Source: Schlesneria sp. | GTDB taxonomy: Bacteria; Planctomycetota; Planctomycetia; Planctomycetales; Planctomycetaceae | Assembly: GCA_028291515.1 (NCBI GenBank) | Contig: JAQGHU010000084.1 | Coordinates: 30,224 to 94,223 of the forward strand | DNA: 64,000 bases | Direction of reading: 5' to 3' | Part shown: one piece after another, positions 33,001 to 42,122 of the stretch | Position numbering within the stretch: position 1 is the first letter of the stretch | How the letters are laid out: each line of letters starts with the position of its first letter | Notes under the pieces: generated by a model | What the model was told of the DNA's origin: nothing | What the model saw: the letters and a program-made list of their open reading frames with translations, nothing else | Database searches by the model: none | Made by a program: the position numbers and the translations under genes

Positions 33001-34341
33001 CTATTGCGCCTTAAAACAATACAAATGCTGCTGCCCACGCAAATAGAGCTCATCGCCCACAATCGCCGGCGACGCATCGATCAAATCGTCCAGACGATTC
33101 GTCGCCAGGATTTCGACGGTTGTCGATCGCTTCAGCACGACAGTCGTCCCATCGCGTCCGACGAAGTACATTCGATCGGCCGCGCCGACTGGTGACGCAT
33201 AGATGTTCGAGATCCCCTCCAATCGCGTCGTTTCCAGGACGGGCTTGCCCGTCTTCGCATTCAGACCTGTCAGGATGCCGTTGTTCGACTTGTTAAAGAA
33301 CAGCAAGTCGCCATACAGCAGTGGCGAGGGAACATAGGGAGTGTCGCGATCGAACTGCCAGGTAATCTTGTCGGTCCCGCTGATATCGCCGGTCGAATCG
33401 AGTGGGATGGACATCGCGATGCTCCCTTTGTAGCCACTCATGCAGATCACGTTCTGCCCCAGCAACACTGGCGATGGAGTCACATTGGCCACTTGTCCCG
33501 CACATTCCCACAGGAGTTTGCCTGTCGACAGCTCATAGCTGCGAACTTTGCGGGTGGCATTGGTCACAACCTGAGTCGTGCCGCCGTAATCAACGATCAG
33601 CGGCGTCGCCCAGGCACTCACTTCTTCACGCGGGGCTTGCCAACGGATCTCGCCCGTTTTGGTATCAACCGCCAGGATCCTTGAGTTTGTTTCGTTGTCG
33701 CGATTCAGGATGACCACATCGCCATACGCGACAGGCGAACTCGCTTCGCCAAAACTCAGTCGAGTCGACACATTGTCGAGCTTCAATTTCCATTTGAGAT
33801 CCCCGTCCAGGTCATAGCAATACAACCCGCGCGAGCCGAACGAAACATACAGCAGCTTTCCGTCAGTGAATGGCGAGGCCGACGCATGGCTGTTGTCGCC
33901 GTGATGACCTTCATTGGGCTGCTCTTCGACAGCCATCTTTTCCCAAATCACTTTGCCCGTCTGCCGATCCAGGCACAGCACAACAAATTTGAACAGCGTA
34001 TCGGGAAACTTGATCCCGAACGGTCGCTCGGGTTGAGCTTCGGCCTTGGCAGCCCCTTCCACAACTTTACCGGTATTGATCGCCATCGTCACGAAGATGC
34101 GATCGCCCCAGACAATCGGCGACGACTTTCCCTGGCCAGGGATTTCGATTTTCCATTTGACGTTCTTCGTCTGGCTCCACTCAATCGGCGGATTACCGCG
34201 GGGGGCGACACCAGTCGCCTCGGGCCCGCGCCACTGATGCCAGTTCTGCAAACGTTGAGATTCAAACTCGCCAGCACTCGCCACGCCGCCAACGGTCAAA
34301 GCCACGCTCAGAGCAGTCAAGAGAAACAATGCGTATCGCAT
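33001..34341 (-). CDS. Exported PQQ-type beta-propeller protein (BamB-like fold)
   Basis: A 446-residue protein with a signal peptide ([20 protein letters not shown]). Propeller blades carry the WxG pattern: [67 protein letters not shown] and [20 protein letters not shown]. There are seven or eight blades; no quinoprotein dehydrogenase catalytic residues are evident. Planctomycetes have many such proteins, some annotated as serine/threonine kinases without kinase domains or as outer-membrane assembly factors. Role unknown; likely periplasmic. A single-gene unit. Confidence 0.85.
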   Translation of the reverse strand: MRYALFLLTALSVALTVGGVASAGEFESQRLQNWHQWRGPEATGVAPRGNPPIEWSQTKNVKWKIEIPGQGKSSPIVWGDRIFVTMAINTGKVVEGAAKAEAQPERPFGIKFPDTLFKFVVLCLDRQTGKVIWEKMAVEEQPNEGHHGDNSHASASPFTDGKLLYVSFGSRGLYCYDLDGDLKWKLKLDNVSTRLSFGEASSPVAYGDVVILNRDNETNSRILAVDTKTGEIRWQAPREEVSAWATPLIVDYGGTTQVVTNATRKVRSYELSTGKLLWECAGQVANVTPSPVLLGQNVICMSGYKGSIAMSIPLDSTGDISGTDKITWQFDRDTPYVPSPLLYGDLLFFNKSNNGILTGLNAKTGKPVLETTRLEGISNIYASPVGAADRMYFVGRDGTTVVLKRSTTVEILATNRLDDLIDASPAIVGDELYLRGQQHLYCFKAQ

Positions 34342-34500
34342 CCAACGTCTCTAGAAAACGTCCGTGTCTCCAACGGCTGATCCAATGATTGATGCGTGGC
34401 CCTGTCGACATCGGTCATGACTCTAGCACAGCGACGCAGAGACTTGCACCACGACACCAGCCTGACCTTATCGCCAGTCGCCAGACTTCGGCCTTCCGCA

Positions 34501-34587
34501 CGGTCACCACGGACTTGAAGCCCTCGACAAAGCCGTGTCTTTAAAAGAGGACACGGCCACACCGAAGACGGTGAGACCGTGTCTCCC
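34501..34587 (+). repeat. Intergenic palindromic repeat, family A, longest copy
   Basis: Holds both halves of the family: CCACGGACTTGAAGCCCTCG with AAGCCGTGTC, then GGACACGGCCACACCGAAG and GACGGTGAGACCGTG with CTCCC. It joins the pattern seen at 4070 with that at 22250 and 63939. It lies downstream of ilvD. Confidence 0.8.
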
Positions 34588-34619
34588 AAATCAACATTGC
34601 GCAACAGTGTGCAGAACGA

Positions 34620-36302
34620 CTATTCGTCAGTCACGCAGCCGTCAGAGGCACTTTTCACGAGTTGGATGTACTTGTACAACGTTCCGCGAGTCGCCTTGAG
34701 CGCGGGGGCTTTCCAGACGGATCGTCGACGATCCAGTTCTGTCGAAGCCAGCGCCACGTCGATGCGGTTCAGTTTCGCATCAATCGCAATCATATCGCCG
34801 TCTTGAACAAGAGCGATCGGTCCACCTGCCTGAGCTTCTGGAGTAACGTGGCCCACGATGAATCCGTGAGACCCGCCTGAGAACCGACCGTCAGTGATCA
34901 GTGCCACTTCAGATCCCAATCCCGCACCCATGATGGCCGAGGTCGGAGTCAGCATTTCTGGCATCCCAGGTCCACCCTTGGGGCCTTCGTAACGGATGAT
35001 GATCACGTCACCCTTGGCGATGCGATTTTCCTCGAGACCCTTCAGCATGTCTTCTTCGGAATCAAACACGCGAGCGGGACCGGTGAAGACCAGTCCTTCT
35101 TTGCCGGTGATCTTGGCCACGGCCCCATCCGGGCAGAAGTTGCCTCGCATGATGCGGATGTGGCCCGATTCCTTGATCGGCTGTTCAATCGGCTGAATGA
35201 TCCGTTGACCTTCAGCCAGACCGGGCAGGTCGGCCAGGTTCTCGGCCATCGTCTTGCCGGTCACCGTCAGACAGCTACCGTCGATGTAACCCTTCTCCAG
35301 CAGATACTTCAGCACAGCCGGAGTTCCGCCGATGTAGTGCAGGTCTTCCATCACGTACTTGCCGGACGGCTTCAGATCGGCGATGTAGGGAACGCGATCG
35401 CTCACCTTCTGGAAGTCATCGATTGTCAGCGGCACGTTGACCGAACGAGCCATCGCGATCAGGTGCAGTACGGCATTCGTCGAACCGCCGGTTGCCATGA
35501 TCAGGACCATCGCGTTTTCGAACGCAGCCCGCGTCATAATGTCGCGTGGCTTGATGTCCCTTTCGAGCAGGATGCGGATGAACTTGCCCGCCGCCAGACA
35601 TTCGCCCAACTTGGCGGGATCATCGGCAGGGATCGACGAGCTATAAGGGAGCGACATTCCCATCGCTTCGATCGCCGAAGCCATTGTGTTGGCTGTGTAC
35701 ATCCCGCCGCAGGCACCAGCACCCGGACAGCTCTTTTCGACGATGGCCTGACGTTCTTCGTCCGTAATCTTGCCGGCCAGGTATTCCCCATAGCATTGGA
35801 AGGCCGACACGATGTCCAGTTTCGGATGCAAGGGAATACAGCCCGCGCGAATCGTCCCGCCGTAAACCATCAGCGCCGGACGGTTCAGGCGACCCATCGC
35901 GATCAGGCAGCCGGGCATGTTCTTGTCGCAGCCGGGGATCGAAATATTGGCGTCGTACCATTGAGCCGACATCACGGTTTCGATGCTGTCGGCGATCAGA
36001 TCGCGCGACTGCAACGAGAACGACATGCCGTCCGTTCCCATCGAGATCCCGTCGCTGACCCCGATCGTATTGAAACGCATGCCGACCATGTCAGCACTAC
36101 GAACACCTTCCCGAGCCTGCTCGGCCAGCTTGTTCAAGTGCATGTTGCACGTGTTGCCGTCGTACCAGACGCTGGCGATGCCGACCTGTGGCTTGTCCAT
36201 GTCTTCGCGAGTCATGCCGGTTCCGTACAGCATGGCCTGTGAAGCACCCTGAGATCGCGGCTGAGTGATACGAGCGCTGAACTTGTTGAGTTGCGTAGAC
36301 AT
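34620..36302 (-). CDS. ilvD: Dihydroxy-acid dehydratase
   Basis: A 560-residue enzyme that dehydrates 2,3-dihydroxyisovalerate and the methylvalerate homologue in branched-chain amino-acid synthesis (cytoplasm). Fe-S ligands and motifs are visible: [35 protein letters not shown] and [18 protein letters not shown], then [19 protein letters not shown] and the closing [23 protein letters not shown] 36302 begins the usual [15 protein letters not shown]. The frame upstream (to 36347) is not conserved. It is a single-gene unit with no ilvC or ilvB nearby. Confidence 0.97.
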   Translation of the reverse strand: MSTQLNKFSARITQPRSQGASQAMLYGTGMTREDMDKPQVGIASVWYDGNTCNMHLNKLAEQAREGVRSADMVGMRFNTIGVSDGISMGTDGMSFSLQSRDLIADSIETVMSAQWYDANISIPGCDKNMPGCLIAMGRLNRPALMVYGGTIRAGCIPLHPKLDIVSAFQCYGEYLAGKITDEERQAIVEKSCPGAGACGGMYTANTMASAIEAMGMSLPYSSSIPADDPAKLGECLAAGKFIRILLERDIKPRDIMTRAAFENAMVLIMATGGSTNAVLHLIAMARSVNVPLTIDDFQKVSDRVPYIADLKPSGKYVMEDLHYIGGTPAVLKYLLEKGYIDGSCLTVTGKTMAENLADLPGLAEGQRIIQPIEQPIKESGHIRIMRGNFCPDGAVAKITGKEGLVFTGPARVFDSEEDMLKGLEENRIAKGDVIIIRYEGPKGGPGMPEMLTPTSAIMGAGLGSEVALITDGRFSGGSHGFIVGHVTPEAQAGGPIALVQDGDMIAIDAKLNRIDVALASTELDRRRSVWKAPALKATRGTLYKYIQLVKSASDGCVTDE

Positions 36303-36418
36303 AGTTTCCACACGGCAAAAGGGCGATGAACGAAATACGAAGCTCAAGATTCAGTCGTGCCAATGAAAACCGATCTTACGAATGGTCGGCACGAAGGAAA
36401 TTGAAACGGGCGAATCTA

Positions 36419-36706
36419 TTAAGAAACCAAGTCTGACGGATGTGGAGTTCGTTCCACTTTCGGCAGGACTTGGGGCTGATAAATCGTGGTGTAGGCGGTC
36501 GCCTTGCGATGAGCGTCGACAGCGGACTGATCCGTCCAGTGCTCATTGAGAATGAAGACCTTGGGATCGTTCTGCGAGTGATAGACTTCAAATCGAACGC
36601 AGCCGGGTTCGGCACGTGACAGGCGTCCCTGCTCGGACAGCAGCGACTGAATCGCGGGCACATCGTTCGAATCTTTGACGGTCAGGACGACATTCAGATA
36701 AATCAT
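36419..36706 (-). CDS. Antibiotic-biosynthesis-monooxygenase (ABM/YgiN)-type small protein
   Basis: A 95-residue ferredoxin-like dimeric alpha-beta barrel protein: LNVVLTVKDSNDVPAIQSLL, SRAEPGCVRFEVYHSQNDPK and FILNEHWTDQSAVDAHRKA are the three hallmarks of the family. The position before GCVRFEV and the late His are the usual active-site area. Members oxidise quinols or polyketides, or have no known substrate. It lies 116 bp upstream of ilvD on the same strand, but with no functional link. Confidence 0.85.
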   Translation of the reverse strand: MIYLNVVLTVKDSNDVPAIQSLLSEQGRLSRAEPGCVRFEVYHSQNDPKVFILNEHWTDQSAVDAHRKATAYTTIYQPQVLPKVERTPHPSDLVS

Positions 36707-36830
36707 TCGACCTACTCGACGCGGTTTGATATTTGGAATTCCGTGAGATTAACACATCACACTAGGGATTGGCCAGTAATCGCCCGAGAGGGGTCAAGAA
36801 TTGACCGCAACTCGCTGCGAGCGCGACGAA

Positions 36831-36853
36831 GCCAATCTCGCCAAGAGATTGCG
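36831..36853. repeat. Short palindrome, family F
   Basis: CCAATCTCGCCAAGAGATTG, with arms CAATCTC and GAGATTG. The same unit is at 45074-45099 and a degenerate copy near 45837-45856. It lies in the 576-bp gap 36707-37282, which has no supported gene. Confidence 0.6.
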
Positions 36854-36908
36854 TCTTCATGCGATACGATGACGCCAATCCCATTTCAGGTCTCCATTCG
36901 CTTCTTCC

Positions 36909-37013
36909 GTCATTCCCGCGCAGGCGGGAATCCAGCGAGTCGCGAGACGGGCGTCGATGCCTGAACTAAGATATCTTGCTGACTGACTGGATTCCCGCCT
37001 GCGCGGGAATGAC
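36909..37013. repeat. Inverted repeat, family E (27-bp perfect arms)
   Basis: The left arm 36909-36935, starting GTCATTCCCGCGCAGG, pairs perfectly with 36987-37013; loop 51 bp. The arm itself contains the small palindrome TTCCCGC-GCAG-GCGGGAA. Translations give the familiar spurious HSRAGGNP / PRRRESS peptides found in many bacterial genomes. It explains all frames in 36740-37206. Confidence 0.92.
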
Positions 37014-37282
37014 AGAAACGCCGGGGGAACATAGCCAATCGTGAATAGTCCGGGTGAGGAGCCCAAATTCGTGGGCGAGGTTCGCCAATGAATGCGCTTC
37101 CCGCTGTTCCGCCGATTCCCAATTTGAGGAATCCCAATCTCTGTTGCGAGTTAAGGCGAATGGATTCCTTGCCTCCGGTCAACGGGTGACCATAATAGAG
37201 TGGCAACTACTGAACGGAACCGGAAGTTCCTCCCACCTCAGGGGCCGAGCCCCGACAACCTCTATTTTCGTGAAGGTGCACC

Positions 37283-38044
37283 ATGCGCAAGGTATTGGCG
37301 TTGGCAACCGTTTGTACGGTTGCCGCGATGGGACTGGCCCCCGTAGCGGCTCAGGCCCAGTGGGGAACCATTAAGGGACAGGTCACTGTCGCGGGCGATT
37401 TCGCTCCCTTGAAGGCCTTGGTCGCCAAGGGTGACGCGGGTGCCAAAGATGCATCCGTTTGCGCCGCCGCTGGCATTCCTGATGAAGCCGTTGTCGTCGA
37501 TCCCGAATCCAAGGGCTTGGCCAACGTCGTCGTCTGGCTGATCAAGAAGCCGGCCAAGATTCATCCTGACCTGGCGAAGTCCAAAAACCCCGAAGTCACC
37601 TTCGACCAGAAGGGTTGCCAGTTTATTCCTCACGTGCTGCTGGTCCGTACCGATCAAAAGGTGCGAGTCCTCTCCGGCGATGGAGTCGCTCACAACACCC
37701 ACACGTACCCACTGAAGAACAAGCAGGAAAACTTCATCGTGGCACCCGACGATCGCGTTGGTGTAGCAGTGCCGTCCGTCTCGCTGGAAGAACGTCTGCC
37801 CGCGAAGGTTGGTTGCGATATTCATCCCTGGATGCAGGCCTGGTGGGTCATCCTCGATCATCCGTATGCCGCCGTGACGAACGCAAAGGGCGAATTCGAA
37901 ATCGCCGACCTGCCCGTTGGCGATCACGAATTCCGCGTCTGGCAGGAAAAAGCGGGCTATCTCGAAAAGACGTACAAGGTCACTGTGAAGGATGGCGAGA
38001 ACAAGCTGACCCCGATCAAGGTTCAGGCCGCCACGCTCAAGTAA
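37283..38044 (+). CDS. Exported cupredoxin-like protein with a predicted type 1 copper site
   Basis: A 253-residue protein with a signal peptide (VCTVAAMGLAPVAAQA). The C-terminal half has GCQFIPHVLLVRTDQKV, the His pair in GVAHNTHTYP (137, 140) and KVGCDIHPWMQAWWV with C178, H181 and M184. This His ... Cys-x2-His-x2-Met order is the plastocyanin-type copper ligand set. A short carboxypeptidase-regulatory-like strand region follows (KGEFEIADLPVGDHEFRVWQ). Similar proteins occur in planctomycetes, sometimes called methylamine-utilization or plastocyanin-like. Probably a periplasmic electron carrier; partner unknown. SD GAAGGTG. Ends in a strong terminator at 38063-38089. Confidence 0.8.
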   Translation: MRKVLALATVCTVAAMGLAPVAAQAQWGTIKGQVTVAGDFAPLKALVAKGDAGAKDASVCAAAGIPDEAVVVDPESKGLANVVVWLIKKPAKIHPDLAKSKNPEVTFDQKGCQFIPHVLLVRTDQKVRVLSGDGVAHNTHTYPLKNKQENFIVAPDDRVGVAVPSVSLEERLPAKVGCDIHPWMQAWWVILDHPYAAVTNAKGEFEIADLPVGDHEFRVWQEKAGYLEKTYKVTVKDGENKLTPIKVQAATLK

Positions 38045-38062
38045 CATCGACAATCAGTCAAC

Positions 38063-38089
38063 AGCCCGGCCTTGTGCCGGGCTGTTTTT
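38063..38089 (+). terminator. Rho-independent terminator of the cupredoxin-like gene
   Basis: AGCCCGGC and GCCGGGCT form an 8-bp GC-rich stem with the loop CTTGT, followed by GTTTTTG. It starts 18 bp after the stop codon. Confidence 0.88.
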
Positions 38090-38146
38090 GTATTGCAGTT
38101 CCACAATCGACACTGCTGTCTAACAAGTTTGCCAGAGGAAGATATC

Positions 38147-39250
38147 GTGGCCAAAAATCGAGTGCTCTGTGCCTTGGGTCTGTTGTTGCTGGTGGGATGT
38201 TTTCCCATTGAACTGGACGTGAACAAGGAGGGGCATCTGCTGGTGACAAGGCAGGAAGGGTTCTTTGTCGTCGACCCTGTCAGCAAGAAGGTGAAGCTGA
38301 TCCAGAAAGCGACCGAAGGCGCCGAGCCGTCGTATGCTCGGTTCTCGCCCGATGGCAAGCAGGTTCTGACGGTATCGAAGTCGGGATTTCAGACGTTCGA
38401 TTTTTCGCTGGTGACGGTGTCCAACGGAAAAGCAAAACAGATCTTCCAAGTCGATAGCGCAGCTAATGCTCGCTTTTCACCTGATGGAAAATACGTCGCT
38501 ATCGTCGCCGGGTCGAATGACGATGATCCCGAATTCAAATCGAAGGTGCCAGAACTGCACCTGGTGACCACCGCCAATGGCAACGCCAAGAAGATTGCCA
38601 GCAAGATCGGCACGAACATTCAATGGCTGGCCGATTCCAAAACGATCGTGCTGCTGGAAGCCAAGTCGAAAGAAGGAGACATCGGATTCGCAGGGACCGT
38701 ATCGACATTGGATGTGGCCACCGGAAAGCTAACCCCGAAGGCCGCAGTCATCGCAAATCAGCAGTTTGCGTTTGATGTTTCGCCCGACGGCAAAAAGGCC
38801 GTGTTCACGGCCTTTGCGGCAGGCAAAGTGGGAAGCAAGCTGGAGAAGGACGAGTACGGTGGCGAGAACCTGCACGAACTGACTCTGGCGACGGGTGCAA
38901 CCAGGAACCTAAAGATCCAACCGAAGTACGCCTACTACTCACCGAATGGCAAGTCACTGCTGCTGGCGCTACCATCGGAAGGATTCAGCTTCGAATCGGT
39001 GCAACTGCAGATTGCCGATGCGAATGACGTGACGAAGTCGACCGAGTTATGCACCGCCTCGTACCCGCTGGCTCTGGGAGGGGAAGGGGCCGTGCGAGCG
39101 GGTTGGATCTCGGACAAATCGATCTATTACTTCGTGGAGAAAAAGGTCTACGGCACCACCGGCAAGAGTCTGCAGTTGCTGACAATCGGGACCGACGGTT
39201 CCAAGCCGACACTGCTTCAACCGGCGATCGATTCGGCCGCGTTTGAATAG
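38147..39250 (+). CDS. Lipoprotein with a TolB/WD40-like beta-propeller
   Basis: A 367-residue protein from GTG 38147, which has AGAGGAAG upstream and starts a lipoprotein signal (LCALGLLLLVGCFPIEL). The longer frame from 38072 runs through the terminator and is unlikely. Repeats of the type YARFSPDGKQVLTVSKSG, ARFSPDGKYVAIVAGSN, AFDVSPDGKKAVFTAFAAG and YAYYSPNGKSLLLAL mark WD40-like (PD40/TolB) blades. Predicted to be lipid-anchored in the envelope. No partner is suggested by neighbours. Confidence 0.75.
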   Translation: MAKNRVLCALGLLLLVGCFPIELDVNKEGHLLVTRQEGFFVVDPVSKKVKLIQKATEGAEPSYARFSPDGKQVLTVSKSGFQTFDFSLVTVSNGKAKQIFQVDSAANARFSPDGKYVAIVAGSNDDDPEFKSKVPELHLVTTANGNAKKIASKIGTNIQWLADSKTIVLLEAKSKEGDIGFAGTVSTLDVATGKLTPKAAVIANQQFAFDVSPDGKKAVFTAFAAGKVGSKLEKDEYGGENLHELTLATGATRNLKIQPKYAYYSPNGKSLLLALPSEGFSFESVQLQIADANDVTKSTELCTASYPLALGGEGAVRAGWISDKSIYYFVEKKVYGTTGKSLQLLTIGTDGSKPTLLQPAIDSAAFE

Positions 39251-39571
39251 GAACTGGATACGACGTCATTGGATCGTCGTCACGATGTGTCCGCACGGAA
39301 GTCCAATGCGAAAGCAGCATTAATCGCGCCAACCAAGCGCTACAGCGGTGAGCGACGGACTCCCTTCACACCGCGAATCGATCACGGTCATGGTCTATTT
39401 GGAGCAATGGTCAAAGCTGAACTTCGACTGAATGAACGAGATTTAATGTAAGAATAGTCGAGGATGCCGGTATTTCTCTGCAGAGGGCGAGTCGTCGCGG
39501 CAACCTGGCACGGATCGAACTTCGGTCCCGGGTTGATCGGTGGGCTTGTCCTTCGTCGGGAAGTGATAAGC
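39251..39571. other. Unassigned intergenic stretch
   Basis: About 320 bp between the propeller lipoprotein and the peroxiredoxin-like gene. Short frames on both strands have no recognisable motif. No inverted repeat or clear promoter was seen. Confidence 0.4.
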
Positions 39572-40363
39572 ATGGCACAGACGATTCGCAGCTACACAGA
39601 AGATCCGGATGCTGTTGATAAAGTGGATGAGGGCTTCGCGTTACCGCTCCGCTGGGACCCCCAAAGCACCTCCCTCGCTGACGCGTTAGAAGAGTCGCGT
39701 CAGTATTGGCAAGACCCCGATCACGGCGCGATGCCCAGAGAATTTGTGGAAGCCTTGAATCGTTCGTTGACCGAGCTGGTCGAAGCAGGGCTCAACGAGA
39801 ATTCGATTCAAGTCGGCGACAGGTTCCCGATGTTTTTCCTGCCGAATCAAATCGGCGATATGGTCCGATCGGACTCGTTGCTCTCCAAGGGACCACTCGT
39901 TGTCACGTTCTATCGTGGCGGTTGGTGCCCCTATTGCAACTTCGCATTGCGAGCACTTCAACAAGTGTTGCCCGAACTTGAAGAACTGGGTGCGCACTTG
40001 GTCGCGATCACTCCGGAACACCCGGACGATTCGTTGTCGACCGTCGGCAAGAATGGCTTAGGGTTCGACGTGCTGACCGATGATGGACTGCGATTTGCCG
40101 ACGAACTGGGAATTGTCTGGAAGGTTCCCGAGTACGCCCTGCAATGGCACGAGCAACATTTCGGCGTCTACTTTGAAGAGCACAACGGCAAAGGCAACCG
40201 CGACGAAATGCCGGTGCCGGCCACATTTGTCATCAATCAGGATGGCATCGTGACGTGGCGATTTGTCGTAGCCGAATACTGGAAACGAGCGGAACCGAAA
40301 GACGTTCTTGATGCGGTTCGCCTGGTCGCGAACGAGTCACTCGAGACAGCGCTGACGGCTTAA
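39572..40363 (+). CDS. Peroxiredoxin-like AhpC/TSA protein
   Basis: A 263-residue protein from ATG 39572. A helical N-terminus (about 90 aa) leads into the thioredoxin-fold core: VGDRFPMFFLPNQIGD, VVTFYRGGWCPYCNFALRAL with a CPYC centre, LGAHLVAITPEHPDD and PVPATFVINQDGIVTWRFV. The FYRGGWCPYCN motif is typical of AhpC/TSA-like proteins annotated as peroxiredoxin-like. No signal peptide, so cytoplasmic. It probably reduces hydroperoxides. The gene is alone, bounded downstream by a family B repeat. Confidence 0.85.
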   Translation: MAQTIRSYTEDPDAVDKVDEGFALPLRWDPQSTSLADALEESRQYWQDPDHGAMPREFVEALNRSLTELVEAGLNENSIQVGDRFPMFFLPNQIGDMVRSDSLLSKGPLVVTFYRGGWCPYCNFALRALQQVLPELEELGAHLVAITPEHPDDSLSTVGKNGLGFDVLTDDGLRFADELGIVWKVPEYALQWHEQHFGVYFEEHNGKGNRDEMPVPATFVINQDGIVTWRFVVAEYWKRAEPKDVLDAVRLVANESLETALTA

Positions 40364-40370
40364 ATTCCCG

Positions 40371-40489
40371 GTGAACCGCGCCGCGTTAGCATGCGGAAAG
40401 TTGGCACAGACTCATCCCGATCGGATCCAACGAGCAAATCAAATCGCGAGTCTGTGAAGCGATCCACGTGCTAACGCGGCGCGGCTCAT
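40371..40489. repeat. Inverted repeat, family B (diverged copy)
   Basis: GTGAACCGCGCCGCG... (40371-40397) pairs with 40463-40489 at 23 of 27 positions, with the inner stem CACAGACTC / GAGTCTGTG (40405-40413 and 40448-40456). It lies between the convergent peroxiredoxin-like and moaC genes and could end both transcripts. Confidence 0.8.
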
Positions 40490-40502
40490 CGGGCAGCATC
40501 GG

Positions 40503-40973
40503 CTATGCTTTGAAATGGCCGCTCTTGCCGCCCGACTTTTCCAATAGGCGAGTCGGCCCGAGAGTCATGCCTCGATCGACGGCTTTGCACATGTCGTAGA
40601 TTGTGAGCGCAGCGACCGAGACGGCGGTGAGGGCTTCCATTTCGACGCCGGTTCGTCCATGCACGCGGACAGTCGCTTCAATGCGGACCGTCGTCGCGTC
40701 GACGGGTTGAAGATCCACATCAACGCCGTCGATCCCCAACGGATGACACAGTGGGATGAGATCCGCAGTTCGCTTGGTCGCCATGATTCCCGCGAGGCGA
40801 GCGACTTCCAGCACGTCACCTTTGGCGACTCGGCGATCGATGATCAATTTCAGCGTCTCGGGCTGCATCACCACGAAACTTTCGGCTCGCGCCATGCGGT
40901 GCGTGATCTCTTTCGCACCGACATCGACCATGCGACTGGCACCGTGTTCATCGAAATGTGTGAGGTCAGTCAT
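40503..40973 (-). CDS. moaC: Cyclic pyranopterin monophosphate synthase MoaC
   Basis: A 156-residue enzyme of molybdenum-cofactor synthesis that converts the MoaA product to cyclic pyranopterin monophosphate. Clear family motifs: [57 protein letters not shown] and [10 protein letters not shown]. Normal length. No moaA, moaE or moeA nearby. It is cytoplasmic. Confidence 0.96.
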   Translation of the reverse strand: MTDLTHFDEHGASRMVDVGAKEITHRMARAESFVVMQPETLKLIIDRRVAKGDVLEVARLAGIMATKRTADLIPLCHPLGIDGVDVDLQPVDATTVRIEATVRVHGRTGVEMEALTAVSVAALTIYDMCKAVDRGMTLGPTRLLEKSGGKSGHFKA

Positions 40974-41064
40974 CGAATATACCGTGCTCGATGCAAAGTG
41001 AAGCCGTTGATCGCGGGAGCAATATTGGCGAAGACCTCATTCTTGGCCGCGAGCGGAAAAATTC

Positions 41065-41853
41065 TCAGCGAGCCCCGGCCAGTGTGTTGAAACGAATGGG
41101 TACACCGTGATCAGCAAGGTACTGCTTGGTCACGCCGATGGGGTGCGTTCCGTAATGGAAGATGCTGGCTGCCAGCGCGGCACTCGCGTGACCTTCGGTC
41201 AAGATCGCTCGTAGATGTTCGGGGTTGCCGGCACCGCCGCTGGCGACGACGGGAATGTTCACGGCATCGGCGACGGCTCGAGTCATCGGTAGGTCGTAGC
41301 CGTCCTTGGTTCCATCGGCGTCCATCGATGTCAGCACGATCTCGCCGGCACCCAGACGCTCGACTTCCTGAGCCCACGCGACCGCTTCCAGTCCGGTGGA
41401 AACTCGGCCGCCGTTAATATGGACTTCCCAAACTTCGCGGCCGTCTCGTTGGACTCGCTTGGGATCGATATTCACCACGATGCATTGGCTGCCAAACTTC
41501 GCTGCCGCATCGCGAACGAACTGCGGATCCTTCACGGCCGATGAATTGATCGACACCTTGTCGCAACCGGCATTCAGCAACGTGCGAATATCGTCGATCG
41601 TGCGGATCCCGCCACCGACAGTCAGTGGCATGAAACAGACTTCGGAGGTGCGGCGGACCACATCCAGCAGGATCGCTCGTTGTTCGTGGCTGGCGGTGAT
41701 ATCTAGAAAGACCAATTCGTCGGCGCCGTCCTCTTCATAGCGAGCGGCGACTTCGACGGGGTCGCCAGCGTCCTGAAGGTTGAGAAAATTGACGCCTTTG
41801 ACGACGCGTCCGCCATGGACATCTAAACAAGGAATGATGCGTTTCGCGAGCAT
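41065..41853 (-). CDS. hisF: Imidazole glycerol phosphate synthase cyclase subunit HisF
   Basis: A 262-residue (beta-alpha)8 barrel that closes the imidazole ring in histidine synthesis, with HisH supplying ammonia. Catalytic Asp residues are in [19 protein letters not shown] and [16 protein letters not shown]; phosphate-binding loops are [11 protein letters not shown] and [13 protein letters not shown]. The ATG at 41853 gives the standard [12 protein letters not shown] start; the frame runs open to 41973. hisH is not adjacent. It is 91 bp upstream of moaC on the same strand, without functional relation. Confidence 0.97.
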   Translation of the reverse strand: MLAKRIIPCLDVHGGRVVKGVNFLNLQDAGDPVEVAARYEEDGADELVFLDITASHEQRAILLDVVRRTSEVCFMPLTVGGGIRTIDDIRTLLNAGCDKVSINSSAVKDPQFVRDAAAKFGSQCIVVNIDPKRVQRDGREVWEVHINGGRVSTGLEAVAWAQEVERLGAGEIVLTSMDADGTKDGYDLPMTRAVADAVNIPVVASGGAGNPEHLRAILTEGHASAALAASIFHYGTHPIGVTKQYLADHGVPIRFNTLAGAR

Positions 41854-42122
41854 TGTGCGTTTCGTTGCCACTTGCAGTAGGTTGTTTCGCGGAAAAAATG
41901 CCTGCTGGCATCTCGACCGGGGGAGTTTGCGAAACTGGGTAAGCGCCGGGCGCGAAACCTCGTCTCGACACAAAGTGACACAAACTCTAACATTTTTTGG
42001 TAGTCGGCACGAGAATTCAAAAATTCGTCCGATTATTTACTTCAGCGATTGTCATCGAGATACCTCGTTCACATCGTCGGGCTAAGACATTTCGGCAACT
42101 TACTCAACCAAGGATCGGTTGA

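Noticed and set aside
32658..33014. Frames of 118 and 89 aa around the fliF/PQQ gap (WEGEAPAEP)
   Set aside because: They run through the family D inverted repeat and overlap the fliF start; no conserved product.
35160..36242. 360-aa plus-strand frame
   Set aside because: Antisense to ilvD, whose identity is certain.
36743..37206. Several short frames on both strands (peptides with HSRAGGNP and PRRRESS)
   Set aside because: They are translations of the family E inverted repeat and appear in many unrelated genomes for the same reason.
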